From Woeseiaceae bacterium (lineage in GTDB: Bacteria; Pseudomonadota; Gammaproteobacteria; Steroidobacterales; Woeseiaceae), in NCBI GenBank assembly GCA_013043165.1, contig JABDOQ010000100.1, positions 1 to 64,000 of the forward strand: a stretch of DNA of 64,000 nucleotides, in the 5' to 3' direction. Both the position numbers and the translations under genes were made by a program. This document shows, in pieces, positions 30,321-39,786 of the stretch; within the stretch, counting starts at the first letter, position 1; every line of letters starts with the position of its first letter. A model generated the notes under the pieces. That model was not told the origin of the DNA. It searched no databases and was given only the letters and a program-made list of their open reading frames with translations.

Positions 30321-31090
30321 CATCGGTAGTACGCGATCTGTTCAACACCTCGGTCGAATTCGTCCGCACCTTTGGCGCATTTCAGCTGTTTTCGCTGCGA
30401 GTGCTCAGGCACTCTCCCGAGGTCCTGCTCGGTCGCTTCGGTCTGGTGGTCAAACAGGTGTTCAACACGGGTGCGCTGTCGCTGGTCATTATCATGGTCT
30501 GCGGGCTTTTTGTCGGCGGCGTTCTCGGGCTTCAGGGGTACTCCAATCTCGCACGCTTCAATGCCGAGGATTCGATCGGCGTGTTTGCGGCATTCGGTCT
30601 GATCAAGGAACTCGGGCCGGTAATCACGGCATTGCTGTTTGCGGGTCGAGCGGGTACGGCACTGGCGTCGGAAATCGGCCTCATGAAGGCCACTGACCAG
30701 CTTTCGGCAATGGAAATGATGGCTGTGAACCCGGTGCCGCGAGTGCTGGTGCCACGGTTCCTGGGTGGCGTTATTGCGATGCCGCTGCTGGTAGCGGTCT
30801 TCAGCATGATCGGACTGTTCGGCACGCACCTTGTCGCCGTTGAACTGTTGTCTGTTGACGTTGGTGCATTCTGGCAGCAAATACAGATCACGGTCGATAT
30901 GGAGGACATCAACGAGGGTATTATCAAGAGTATTGTATTTGGCGTGGCCGCCAGCATGATCGCCGTCTGGGAAGGTTATAATGCTGTCCCGACGGCCGAG
31001 GGTGTTGGCAGGGCTACGACCCGAACCGTGGTGATTACAGCTATTGCAGTGCTCGTCTTCGATTTCATGATCACGGCAGTGATGATCTGA
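30317..31090 (+). CDS. mlaE: Phospholipid ABC transporter permease MlaE
   Basis: FGLIKELGPVITALLFAGRAGTALASEIGLMKATDQLSAMEMMAVNPV. Confidence 0.97.
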   Translation: MTSVVRDLFNTSVEFVRTFGAFQLFSLRVLRHSPEVLLGRFGLVVKQVFNTGALSLVIIMVCGLFVGGVLGLQGYSNLARFNAEDSIGVFAAFGLIKELGPVITALLFAGRAGTALASEIGLMKATDQLSAMEMMAVNPVPRVLVPRFLGGVIAMPLLVAVFSMIGLFGTHLVAVELLSVDVGAFWQQIQITVDMEDINEGIIKSIVFGVAASMIAVWEGYNAVPTAEGVGRATTRTVVITAIAVLVFDFMITAVMI

Positions 31091-31099
31091 GGAATTAAA

Positions 31100-31570
31100 A
31101 TGCAACAGACACGTTCAGTTGAGATTGGCACCGGTCTATTTGTCCTGCTGGGAGTGGGCGCGCTGTTTTTCCTGACGACACAGACGACGGGCGGCGATGA
31201 TTTCTCGGCCGACGAAATCTACACGATGGAGGCCCGCTTCGAAAATATTGGCAGCCTGCGAACCCGGGCGCCGGTCGCGATGTCCGGAGTCACGATTGGG
31301 CGTGTTACGAGTATTCGGTTTGACCCTGTCACGCTCGAAGCCGTCGTTCAGTTCGTTATTGACAGCCAGTTCGACCAAATCCCGGATGATTCCGATGCGA
31401 GTATTTTGACCTCGGGCATCCTGGGCAGCCAGTATATTGGCCTGCGGGCCGGGGGTTCGGATACCTATTTTGAGGACGGCGGCGAAGTGATGTTTACACA
31501 ATCTGCAATCTTGCTCGAGAACCTGATCGGCAAGTTCCTTGTGAATTCCGGCTCAAAAGACGAAGACTGA
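31100..31570 (+). CDS. mlaD: Outer-membrane lipid asymmetry protein MlaD (MCE domain)
   Basis: Single N-term TM; ARFENIGSLRTRAPVAMSGVTIGRVTSIRFDP; GSQYIGLRAGG. Confidence 0.96.
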   Translation: MQQTRSVEIGTGLFVLLGVGALFFLTTQTTGGDDFSADEIYTMEARFENIGSLRTRAPVAMSGVTIGRVTSIRFDPVTLEAVVQFVIDSQFDQIPDDSDASILTSGILGSQYIGLRAGGSDTYFEDGGEVMFTQSAILLENLIGKFLVNSGSKDED

Positions 31571-31589
31571 TATCGACAGGAGTCTGATT

Positions 31590-32210
31590 ATGCGACGAGC
31601 AATTGCTGCACTGTTACTTGGATTTGTAATGGCTGTTGCGGCTATTGGATTTGCGACTGCGGCCGCGGACTCGCCGAACGCCGTCATAGTGGATTCAATG
31701 GCCGTGCTGGCTGAGAAACTCGATGGTCGGAAGGCAGAGTTGGCTGCCGATCGTAAATCCTTATATGCATTGATCGATGAGATGCTGTTGCCTCGATTCG
31801 ACCGCAAGTTCGCGGCGCAGCTGGTGCTGGCGCGGCACTGGCGCTCGGCCAGCGAGGCGCAGAGAACGCGCTTTATCAATGCATTTTACCAGGCTTTGTT
31901 GCGTCGCTATGCTGACGGGATCCTCGAATTTGATCCGAACAAGATCACGGTGATGCAGTATCGTGGCGACGCGTCGAAACCGCGCACCAAAGTCAGGAGC
32001 ACGGTTGCCCTGGACGATGGCAGCAAGGTTGCCGTCGATTACGACCTGGTCAAGCGCGACTCGGGATGGCTGGTTTATAACGTCGTGATCGAAGGCGTCT
32101 CGTACGTGACCAATTTTCGTGCCGAACTCGATTCCGAGATCCGCAGCACAAGCCTGGATGCCGTAATTGCGCGCCTCGAAAAAGAAGCCGACATGCCTGC
32201 AGATGAATGA
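31590..32210 (+). CDS. mlaC: Periplasmic phospholipid-binding protein MlaC
   Basis: Signal peptide; LPRFDRKFAAQLVLARHWRSASEAQRTRFINAFYQALLRRYADGI. Confidence 0.94.
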   Translation: MRRAIAALLLGFVMAVAAIGFATAAADSPNAVIVDSMAVLAEKLDGRKAELAADRKSLYALIDEMLLPRFDRKFAAQLVLARHWRSASEAQRTRFINAFYQALLRRYADGILEFDPNKITVMQYRGDASKPRTKVRSTVALDDGSKVAVDYDLVKRDSGWLVYNVVIEGVSYVTNFRAELDSEIRSTSLDAVIARLEKEADMPADE

Positions 32211-32538
32211 CTTCACTCTCGAGGATAACGGCGACGGCTGCTTTGCGGTCAGCGGTGAGATGACGTTCGATACGGCGGAGAGAATATTGAAGGCGAGTGG
32301 GGATCCGTTCGAGCAACACTCGCAGCTCGAGATCGATCTCTCGGGTGTTACAGTCTGCGACTCCGCGGGCTTGGCCCTGCTGCTCGAGTGGGTCACATGG
32401 GCGAACCACACTGTGCGTGAAATTCGATTTAACGGGATGCCGGAGCGCATCATGGCGATCGCGAAAACCACGGAAGTAGACCAATTGCTGACGCGGGGCG
32501 AGCGCTGGGCCGGATTTATCGAGGCCCCGGAAGCCTGA
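32203..32538 (+). CDS. mlaB: STAS-domain protein MlaB
   Basis: LEIDLSGVTVCDSAGLALLLEWVTWA; terminal gene of mla operon. Confidence 0.9.
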   Translation: MNDFTLEDNGDGCFAVSGEMTFDTAERILKASGDPFEQHSQLEIDLSGVTVCDSAGLALLLEWVTWANHTVREIRFNGMPERIMAIAKTTEVDQLLTRGERWAGFIEAPEA

Positions 32539-32539
32539 A

Positions 32540-33310
32540 TTAGTTGCCGGCGCCTTCGTCGGAAACTTCATCCTCAAGAAATTCGTCGAGAAAGGCATCG
32601 TCCTCGGGCGGGTAGCCGTCGTACACCTCATATCTTCGATTTTGCAAATAGGATTCGCGAGTCGTGATGTACTTGTCTTTGGAGCCTTCCAGAAGTTTGT
32701 CGACCGCTAACAGACGATAGCGCAGGTCGATTATGCGCAGCACGGTCAATTTGTCACGAACGGACGTTACCTCGTAGTGATACAGCGGATTCGACAGGAT
32801 ATCGAGAGGTCGCATTAGCGCATCGCGCAGCGTGCTGGGCCCCAGCAAAGGCAGCATGACATAGGGTCCTGGCGGTACACCCCAGACCGCTGCCGTCTGG
32901 CCGAAGTCCTCGCGACGTGCCTCGATCCCACCGGTGGTGGCGACGTCAAAAAGACCGGCGATTCCCAGCGTGCTGTTGAACACGAATCGCGCAAGTTCAG
33001 TAAAACCGTAGGCCGGCTTCCACTGCAGGAAATTATTCAGCGCAGAAGCGGGCGTGACGAGATTGTCCATGAAATGACTGACGCTGTTTCTCACCGGCCG
33101 TGGCATAACCTTGTCATAGCCCTTGGCCAACGGTTTCAGGCTGACTGTGTCGACGGCCGTGTTGACGCTATACAGCGTCCGGTTAAGCGGCTCCCATGGA
33201 TCACTGTCCGTGCGTTGTTCCTCAGGAATGCTTGCACAGGCGCCCAGCAAGGCTGCCAGCAGCACGACGTTGGCGGCAGTCGCGACTCGCAAAATATTCG
33301 GTCCCGGCAC
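32540..33310 (-). CDS. mlaA: MlaA/VacJ lipoprotein
   Basis: Lipobox LLGAC; DPWEPLNRTLYSVNTAVDTVSLKPLAKGYDKVMPRPVRNSVSHFMDNL; VPPGPYVMLPLLGPSTLRDA. Confidence 0.96.
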   Translation of the reverse strand: MPGPNILRVATAANVVLLAALLGACASIPEEQRTDSDPWEPLNRTLYSVNTAVDTVSLKPLAKGYDKVMPRPVRNSVSHFMDNLVTPASALNNFLQWKPAYGFTELARFVFNSTLGIAGLFDVATTGGIEARREDFGQTAAVWGVPPGPYVMLPLLGPSTLRDALMRPLDILSNPLYHYEVTSVRDKLTVLRIIDLRYRLLAVDKLLEGSKDKYITTRESYLQNRRYEVYDGYPPEDDAFLDEFLEDEVSDEGAGN

Positions 33311-33312
33311 GC

Positions 33313-34815
33313 CTAGGTACCGCTACGCAGGGAGATGCCGACGGGCCTGTCGCGCTGCATCATATTGAGCTGCTCCTCGGTCATGAATTCGCGTATGAAA
33401 TCGATGCGGGCTTCGAAACGAATGCGTTGGATCTCCTGCAATTCTGGCAGACGCAGCGCCTGTTGCAAATAGCCGATACCGCCGGTCAGGTCGCCAATCA
33501 TGAGGCGGTACTCGGCGAGGTAATAATAGGCCTCGGCATTCTCGCCCGCCTCATTGGCGGCGCGGGCAATGAGGCGCACCTGTTCCGGAGTGGGGGGCAC
33601 ATTGTTCATCAGGTCGAGCAACATCGTATGCGCTTTGCCGGCCTGGCCCAGCTGCAGCAGGTGCTCACCGTAGTCGAGAACAAGCGGCACATTGCGCGGA
33701 AACAGCCCGACGGCGCGCTCATAGGTCTCAAGCGCTTCACGCGGTTGATCCAGGGCGACAAGGGTTTGGCCGAGGCCAATGTGGTAAGCGATAATGGATT
33801 TATCGTTCCTGAGCAATTCCCGAAAAATATCGAGCGCTTCCCAGTACTGGCCGGCGCGTTGGTAGGCAACTGCACGGCCGTAGCGTTCCACATCGGTCTG
33901 ATTCTCATACGGGCGATTTTCAAAGTAGGCGACCGCTTCCTTTGGGGTATCGAATCGCGCGACGATCATCCGCGCGCGTGCAATGCCGTAGCTGCTTGAA
34001 TCGTTGCTTCGAATAACCGGGTATTCGCGAGCCCGATTGCGCGATTCTGCGATGCGCGCAGTCGTCACCGGGTGAGTGCGCAGGAACTCCGGCGCACGCA
34101 TCTCCGGACTGGTCGTTGTTTGTCGCGACATGACCTCAAAAAAAGACGCCATTCCGTAAGGATCGAAACCCGCGTCGGCGAGCGCCGCGATGCCGACGCG
34201 ATCCGCCTCGTATTCATTGGTTCGCGTGAAATTGATCTGTTGCTGAACGGCCGTGCCCTGGGCCACGGCGATGGCTCCCTGCACGGCTTCGGAGCTGCCA
34301 CCTGCGGCCGCAACAACAATCGCACCGAGCATCATTGCCGTACTCAGAATACTCTGCCGTGAGTTCGCGTGGATTGCCCTGGCGATATGGCGCTGCGTGA
34401 CGTGAGCGACCTCGTGTGCAACGACACCGGCCAGTTCGTCTTCGCTGCGCGTGGCTTCAATGAGTCCTGTGTGCACGCCGATATAGCCGCCTGGCAGTGC
34501 AAACGCATTTATCCGCGAATCATCGACGACGAAGAACGTGAATTTATGGTCGCCGTCATTTGTCTGAGCCACGATGCGGCTGCCGATTTCGTTGATGTAC
34601 TCCGTTATGAGCGGGTCTTCCACCACCTGGCCACTGCGGCGGATATCGCGCATGATCAGGCGCCCCAGCTGCGACTCATCGTTGCTCGACAAAACGGCAT
34701 CCGCAGGGCTGCCCATGTCGGGAAGTTTGATATCGTCGGCACCGGCGCCGCTGACAAAAACCAGCGATGCGAGTACCAGCGCTGTAAGCGCGCGTTTGAG
34801 GAAGCCTGAAATCAT
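33313..34815 (-). CDS. bepA: M48 metalloprotease with TPR, BepA-like
   Basis: VVAHEVAHVTQRHIARAI (HExxH), RTNEYEADRVGIAALADAGFDPYGMASFF, C-terminal TPR region. Confidence 0.92.
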   Translation of the reverse strand: MISGFLKRALTALVLASLVFVSGAGADDIKLPDMGSPADAVLSSNDESQLGRLIMRDIRRSGQVVEDPLITEYINEIGSRIVAQTNDGDHKFTFFVVDDSRINAFALPGGYIGVHTGLIEATRSEDELAGVVAHEVAHVTQRHIARAIHANSRQSILSTAMMLGAIVVAAAGGSSEAVQGAIAVAQGTAVQQQINFTRTNEYEADRVGIAALADAGFDPYGMASFFEVMSRQTTTSPEMRAPEFLRTHPVTTARIAESRNRAREYPVIRSNDSSSYGIARARMIVARFDTPKEAVAYFENRPYENQTDVERYGRAVAYQRAGQYWEALDIFRELLRNDKSIIAYHIGLGQTLVALDQPREALETYERAVGLFPRNVPLVLDYGEHLLQLGQAGKAHTMLLDLMNNVPPTPEQVRLIARAANEAGENAEAYYYLAEYRLMIGDLTGGIGYLQQALRLPELQEIQRIRFEARIDFIREFMTEEQLNMMQRDRPVGISLRSGT

Positions 34816-34879
34816 AAGATGAAGTTCAATGTTGCGTGTAACAGTGTCCGACTGGGCACAAGTCCGGGTGTTCCCTGAA

Positions 34880-35347
34880 TTATAGTGCTTTGACGGCCGC
34901 AAGCACTTCCTCGGCGTGGCCACTGACCTTGACCTTGCGCCATTCCTTGCGGAGCTTGCCGCCGGAATCGATCAGAAAGGTGCTGCGCTCGATACCCATA
35001 AACTTGCGACCGTACAGCGATTTCTCGTGAATGACGTCGAATGCCTTGCATAGTCTCTCGTCCGGATCGGAAATCAGATCGAAAGGAAATCCCTGCTTTT
35101 CGCGAAATTTTTCGTGTGACGCGATACTGTCTCGTGAGACACCCAGAATGACCGTTTTCTGTCGCCGAAACCGGGCGTGCAGCTGGCCGAAGTCGCGGCC
35201 CTCGGTCGTGCAGCCCGGGGTGCTGTCCTTCGGGTAGAAGTAAATAACCACGTTTTGGCCGCGCAGCTCCTTCAGCCGAATCTTCTTGTTTCGGGTCGCT
35301 TCAGCCGTGAAATCGGGCACGACTCGGTTCAGTTTGGGTGCACTCAT
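34880..35347 (-). CDS. bcp: Thioredoxin-dependent thiol peroxidase (Bcp/PrxQ)
   Basis: VVIYFYPKDSTPGCTTEGRDF; GVSRDSIASHEKFREKQGFPFDLISD. Confidence 0.95.
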   Translation of the reverse strand: MSAPKLNRVVPDFTAEATRNKKIRLKELRGQNVVIYFYPKDSTPGCTTEGRDFGQLHARFRRQKTVILGVSRDSIASHEKFREKQGFPFDLISDPDERLCKAFDVIHEKSLYGRKFMGIERSTFLIDSGGKLRKEWRKVKVSGHAEEVLAAVKAL

Positions 35348-35383
35348 AGCGTTTTCCTTACGGGATCCTTGCAGGGCGCCGGA

Positions 35384-35914
35384 TCAGGATTTGACGGGTT
35401 CGAGTATCGCGTCCAGGTTCAGGCGGTCGCAGACCTCGAGGAATTCCTCGCGCAGCTGGGCGATGTGGATGGACGAGGGCACGTTCACGGCCATTTGCAC
35501 AGCAAACATCGGTGCGCCCGTGTGCGCCGCCGAGTAGCTGCGGGTCGCAACGTCAGCGATTTCGATGTCCCGCGACGAGAAAAACTCTGCAAGATTGTAG
35601 ACGATGCCCTGTTGGTCGAGAGCGACCACATCGACCGCATATGGCATGCGGTCTTCAGCGGCGGGCTTGATGTCGGTCTTGCGAATCGCAATCGATAGCT
35701 GACCGCCCACGCAGAGCTTGTCGAGCCCCTGTTCGAGACGATTCAGCGTGTGCCAGTTGCCGGACACCAGCAGCAACATCGCAAATTCCGAGCCCAGCGT
35801 TGTCATGCGGCTTTCCTCGATGTTGCCGCCGCAGGCAAGAATGACCTTCGTCAGATCCTGCACCACGCCAGTTCTATCGGAACCAACTGCTGAAATTACA
35901 ATGAGTTGTGACAT
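35384..35914 (-). CDS. gcvR: Glycine cleavage system transcriptional repressor-like, tandem ACT domains
   Basis: VISAVGSDRTGVVQDLTKVILACGGNIEESRMTTLGSEFAMLLLVSG; canonical position next to dapA and bcp. Confidence 0.88.
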   Translation of the reverse strand: MSQLIVISAVGSDRTGVVQDLTKVILACGGNIEESRMTTLGSEFAMLLLVSGNWHTLNRLEQGLDKLCVGGQLSIAIRKTDIKPAAEDRMPYAVDVVALDQQGIVYNLAEFFSSRDIEIADVATRSYSAAHTGAPMFAVQMAVNVPSSIHIAQLREEFLEVCDRLNLDAILEPVKS

Positions 35915-36062
35915 CTTTCAATAATCGACTTTATATAATTATGGGAGCTTTCCTGCCCTGCTGGCGCAGTGGCAACCGACTCTTCAGCTGCCGGTCACCA
36001 GTCCTTGCCAGCACCGGACATGAACAGTAACATCGCCGCCTCATTTGTGGCGAGGTACATTT

Positions 36063-36953
36063 GTGTTCCAAGGCAGCCTGGTCGCGCTTGTAACGCCGTT
36101 CGATGGCAATAATCGGGTCGATTACACGAGTCTCAAGCGCCTGATCGATTTCCATGTGGAACAGGGCACCGACGGACTTGTCATCGCCGGGACTACGGGC
36201 GAGTCGGCCACGCTCAGGCGATCTGAGCATGTTGATCTGATTGCCAGGGCCGTCGAAATCGCCGCAGGCCGCCTGCCGATCGTCGCAGGCACGGGATCGA
36301 ATTCCACGGCGCAGACGATTGAACTGTCGCTTGCGGTTGCTGATACCGGCATAGCCGCCTACCTGGTCGTCGTGCCGTATTACAACAAACCAACGCAGCA
36401 AGGCCTGATTCAGCACTTTACGGCAGTTGCGGATGCCGTGGAAAAGCCGGTCATGATGTACAACGTGCCGGGCCGAACCGTCGCAGACATGTTGCCCGAT
36501 ACCGTGGGGCGCCTTGCAAGGCACAACAATATTTTTGCGATCAAGGAAGCGACAGGCAGCATTGGACGCCTGAAGGAAATCCAGGCGCTGGTCGCTGAGG
36601 ATTTCCGGCTTTACAGCGGTGACGATTTCACACTGTTGCCGTTTATTGAGCAGGGCGGGCATGGCGTCGTAACGGTCAGCGGCAATGTGGCCCCGCGGCA
36701 GGTGTCACGGCTGTGTAAATTGGCACTGGACGGAGAACATGCCGAAGCAGCAGAGCTCGACAATACGCTGCAGCCTTTGAACAAGGCGCTGTTCGTGGAG
36801 TCGAACCCAATACCCGTGAAATGGGCTGTCAGTCAATTGGGCCTGATGGCGCCGCATATTAGACTGCCTCTGACGCCTTACTCAGAGCAGTATCATGAAC
36901 AAATGCGATCGGCGATGCGTAACGCAGGCGCCGGTCTGGAGAAAAGGGCATGA
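36063..36953 (+). CDS. dapA: 4-hydroxy-tetrahydrodipicolinate synthase
   Basis: GSLVALVTPFDGNNRVDYTSLKRLIDFHVEQGTDGLVIAGTTGESATL; MYNVPGRTVADM; IKEATGSIGR. GTG start at 36063. Confidence 0.97.
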   Translation: MFQGSLVALVTPFDGNNRVDYTSLKRLIDFHVEQGTDGLVIAGTTGESATLRRSEHVDLIARAVEIAAGRLPIVAGTGSNSTAQTIELSLAVADTGIAAYLVVVPYYNKPTQQGLIQHFTAVADAVEKPVMMYNVPGRTVADMLPDTVGRLARHNNIFAIKEATGSIGRLKEIQALVAEDFRLYSGDDFTLLPFIEQGGHGVVTVSGNVAPRQVSRLCKLALDGEHAEAAELDNTLQPLNKALFVESNPIPVKWAVSQLGLMAPHIRLPLTPYSEQYHEQMRSAMRNAGAGLEKRA

Positions 36954-37213
36954 CCATGGTTCGACTCATAGCCTCCCTGGCGATGCTGGCTGGTTTGGCC
37001 GCTTGCGGCGGCGGCGATGTAATCAAACAGTCCTGCGATGAGCCGCAGCGGTATCAAAGTGTCGTGGCTGGAAAGAGAGTAGAAGCGCCCGAGGGCCTGG
37101 ATGCACTCAACGAGTTCGCCGAGATGCCGATCCCAAAGGCCGAGGGTGCGCCGGTTCGACCTCCCGGCTCACGCTGCATTGAATTGCCGCCCGCGGCAGG
37201 CACGAGCAAATAA
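36950..37213 (+). CDS. Small lipoprotein (87 aa), BamC N-terminus-like candidate
   Basis: Lipobox LAGLAAC; ...YQSVVAGKRVEAPEGLDALNEFAEMPIPKAEG...; ATGA-type overlap with dapA. Confidence 0.75.
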   Translation: MTMVRLIASLAMLAGLAACGGGDVIKQSCDEPQRYQSVVAGKRVEAPEGLDALNEFAEMPIPKAEGAPVRPPGSRCIELPPAAGTSK

Positions 37214-37237
37214 CACCGGGCAACTGCAATGAATTTC

Positions 37238-37328
<91 letters not shown>

Positions 37329-37336
37329 AAAACAAG

Positions 37337-37365
37337 AAGGCCCCTTTATGGGGCCTTTCGTTTTT
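37337..37365 (+). terminator. Rho-independent terminator after tRNA-Ser
   Basis: AAGGCCCC-TTTAT-GGGGCCTT-TCGTTTTT. Confidence 0.85.
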
Positions 37366-37392
37366 GGGAGAGGGTATGGGCTTTCGATCCGA

Positions 37393-37466
37393 GCGCAACG
37401 AAGTTGCGCGACAGACGCGCGCAGCGCGAGGCGCCAACGGCGCCGTTCCACCCTGTTCGATGGGTG
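37393..37466. repeat. Hairpin-rich intergenic element following tRNA-Ser
   Basis: GCGCAAC-GAA-GTTGCGC (37393-37409), GGCGCC-AAC-GGCGCC (37430-37444), CACCC...GGGTG (37449-37466) in close succession. Confidence 0.6.
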
Positions 37467-37584
37467 CAAAGCCGAAATCCCCTGTACGCCGTTTGCCGAT
37501 AAATATTAAGATGCTCCCCGCTTACGGCGGGTCCTGGCTGGACCATGGCGTTACCTGCACCTGTTTCCGAGGAGGCCTGCACCA

Positions 37585-39681
37585 ATGCGTCACACATACA
37601 ACGCACTGACCTATATCACTTTTTTCGTATCGTCTGTGGTTTTCCTGTGGGCTTCGCCTGCCGTGTCGGATCAAGCTGACTGGATAACTGCATCTGTTGC
37701 GACGCTCGAGACCGAACTGGTTGCGGAGCACGGCGATGAACAGCGCCAACGGATTCAGCGCGGCCTTGACCAGGTCGCGGATTTCTGGCGCGAGGAAGAC
37801 GGTGGGCGCGATGCATTCGAGGCGTTCATAAAGCGGCACTTCGCGGGCGACGAGGCGACACTCGAGATGATGTTCGCCCGCTACGAGAAACTGCTCGAGC
37901 AATTGGACGGTCACTCCCTCGAGATCTTGCTGGCATTCCGAGAGCAGTCTGATCTCGACCTTGGTCCGATCATGCCGTATGACGAAATATTCGCTGCGTA
38001 CGATCCCTTCGCACATTTCAGCGATGATTTTTTTGCCAATAAACTGGCATTCGTCGTCCTGCTGAATTTCCCGATCACATCGCTCGCCGAGCGCCTCGAA
38101 GTAGGGGATTCCTGGAGTCGGACCCAGTGGGCGCAGTCGCGTCTGGCGGATCGCTATGCGAAGCGGATACCGGCCGACGTTCAGCAGGCAGTATCGTCGG
38201 CAGGCGCGATCGCCGACCAGTACATTGCTGAGTACAATATTTTTATGCACCACCTCGTCACAGAAGACGGCGAGCGACTGTTCCCGGCCGGCATGAAGCT
38301 GCTGTCGCACTGGAATTTACGCGATGAGATCAAGGCCAACTACAGTAGCGGTGACGAGGCGGGACTCGCGCGCCAGCGCATGGTGCAGAAAGTGATGGAG
38401 CGGATCGTCGACCAGACAATCCCGAACGCCGTTATCAACAACCCGCATGTCGACTGGAACCCGTATAGCAACGACGTGCGAGCGGCAGTTGTTTCCGATA
38501 CTGAAGAGCCGGCGCCGGCCGATCTTTCGGTCACCAATGCACCCGAGCCGGATAAACGTTATGAGGTTTTACTCGGTACCTACCGGGCGGCGCGCCAGGT
38601 TGATCCGTACTCGCCGACCGCGCCAACGCACATCGATCGAAGTTTCAGTGAGGGTCGTGAGATCCCCGAGAAGCGCGTTATCGAGATGTTCGAGTCGGTC
38701 CTCTCGTCAGATCTGCTGGAACGTACCGGACGGCTCATCGAGACGCGCCTGGGTCGGCCGCTGCAACCATTCGATATCTGGTACAACGGTTTTCGGGCAC
38801 GCGGCGCCTACAGCGAAGCCGACCTGGACGCGATTACGAGGAAACGATACCCGACGGCGGCCGCCTTCGAGGCGGACATGCCGAATCTGCTCGTCGGACT
38901 CGGGTTCGACAAGGACCGCGCGCAGGAGCTGGCCGCAAATATCGTCGTTGAACCGGCGCGCGGTTCGGGGCACGCCTGGGGTGCAGGCATGCGCGATGCG
39001 AAGACGCATTTGAGAACGCGCGTGGGTGCGGATGGGATGGACTACAAGGGCTTCAACATTGCCGTTCACGAAATGGGACACAACGTCGAACAGACGATTT
39101 CGCTCAACGACATTGATCACTACATGCTGCAAGGTGTGCCCAATACGGCCTTTACCGAAGCACTTGCCTTCGTGTTCCAGGCACGTGATCTGGAACTGCT
39201 TGGCCTTGCGTCGCCTGGTGATGAAGCGCGGGCACTGGCTACGCTGGACGACTTCTGGGGCACCGCCGAAATCGCCGCCGTCGCGCTCGTCGATATTGGG
39301 GTCTGGCACTGGATGTACGAGAACCCCGAGGCGACGCCTGCTCAGCTGAAGGCGGCAACGCTCAGAATTTCGACAGACGTCTGGAATCGCTACTATGCGC
39401 CGGTGTTTGGCGTCGAGGACGTGACGCTGCTTGGCATCTACTCGCACATGATCCACTCGTTCCTGTACCTGCCCAATTACCCCGTCGGCGGCATGATCGC
39501 GCACCAGATCGAGGAGCAGATCGCAAAATCCGGCGATCTCGGCGCCGAGTTCGAACGCATGTGCCGTGCCGGAAACATTGCGCCGGACCTGTGGATGAAA
39601 AATGCCACGGGCCAGGCGGTGGGACCTGATGCGCTATTAAACGCAACGGCCAGTGCACTGCAGACTGTCGCCGGGCAATAG
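37585..39681 (+). CDS. Secreted putative zinc metallopeptidase (HEMGH; M3-like gluzincin arrangement)
   Basis: N-term signal peptide; NIAVHEMGHNVEQTISLNDIDHYMLQGVPNTAFTEALAFVFQA. Confidence 0.7.
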   Translation: MRHTYNALTYITFFVSSVVFLWASPAVSDQADWITASVATLETELVAEHGDEQRQRIQRGLDQVADFWREEDGGRDAFEAFIKRHFAGDEATLEMMFARYEKLLEQLDGHSLEILLAFREQSDLDLGPIMPYDEIFAAYDPFAHFSDDFFANKLAFVVLLNFPITSLAERLEVGDSWSRTQWAQSRLADRYAKRIPADVQQAVSSAGAIADQYIAEYNIFMHHLVTEDGERLFPAGMKLLSHWNLRDEIKANYSSGDEAGLARQRMVQKVMERIVDQTIPNAVINNPHVDWNPYSNDVRAAVVSDTEEPAPADLSVTNAPEPDKRYEVLLGTYRAARQVDPYSPTAPTHIDRSFSEGREIPEKRVIEMFESVLSSDLLERTGRLIETRLGRPLQPFDIWYNGFRARGAYSEADLDAITRKRYPTAAAFEADMPNLLVGLGFDKDRAQELAANIVVEPARGSGHAWGAGMRDAKTHLRTRVGADGMDYKGFNIAVHEMGHNVEQTISLNDIDHYMLQGVPNTAFTEALAFVFQARDLELLGLASPGDEARALATLDDFWGTAEIAAVALVDIGVWHWMYENPEATPAQLKAATLRISTDVWNRYYAPVFGVEDVTLLGIYSHMIHSFLYLPNYPVGGMIAHQIEEQIAKSGDLGAEFERMCRAGNIAPDLWMKNATGQAVGPDALLNATASALQTVAGQ

Positions 39682-39786
39682 GGCGCGGCACGGAATATCG
39701 TACTCAATAGGCAATACTCCGTATTTCGGGCAAGTAAAAATTGGCGGACAATGCGGCATAATGTTAACGCCAACGCGGGTGAGATC

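Noticed and set aside
30284-31105. 273-aa minus ORF antisense to mlaE
   Set aside because: His/Asn/Arg-rich shadow ORF.
35915-36062. Possible riboswitch in the gcvR/dapA intergenic region
   Set aside because: Only short pairings (TGCTGGC/GCCAGCA, TCGCC/GGCGA) are visible; the region is too short and lacks recognisable lysine or glycine riboswitch cores.
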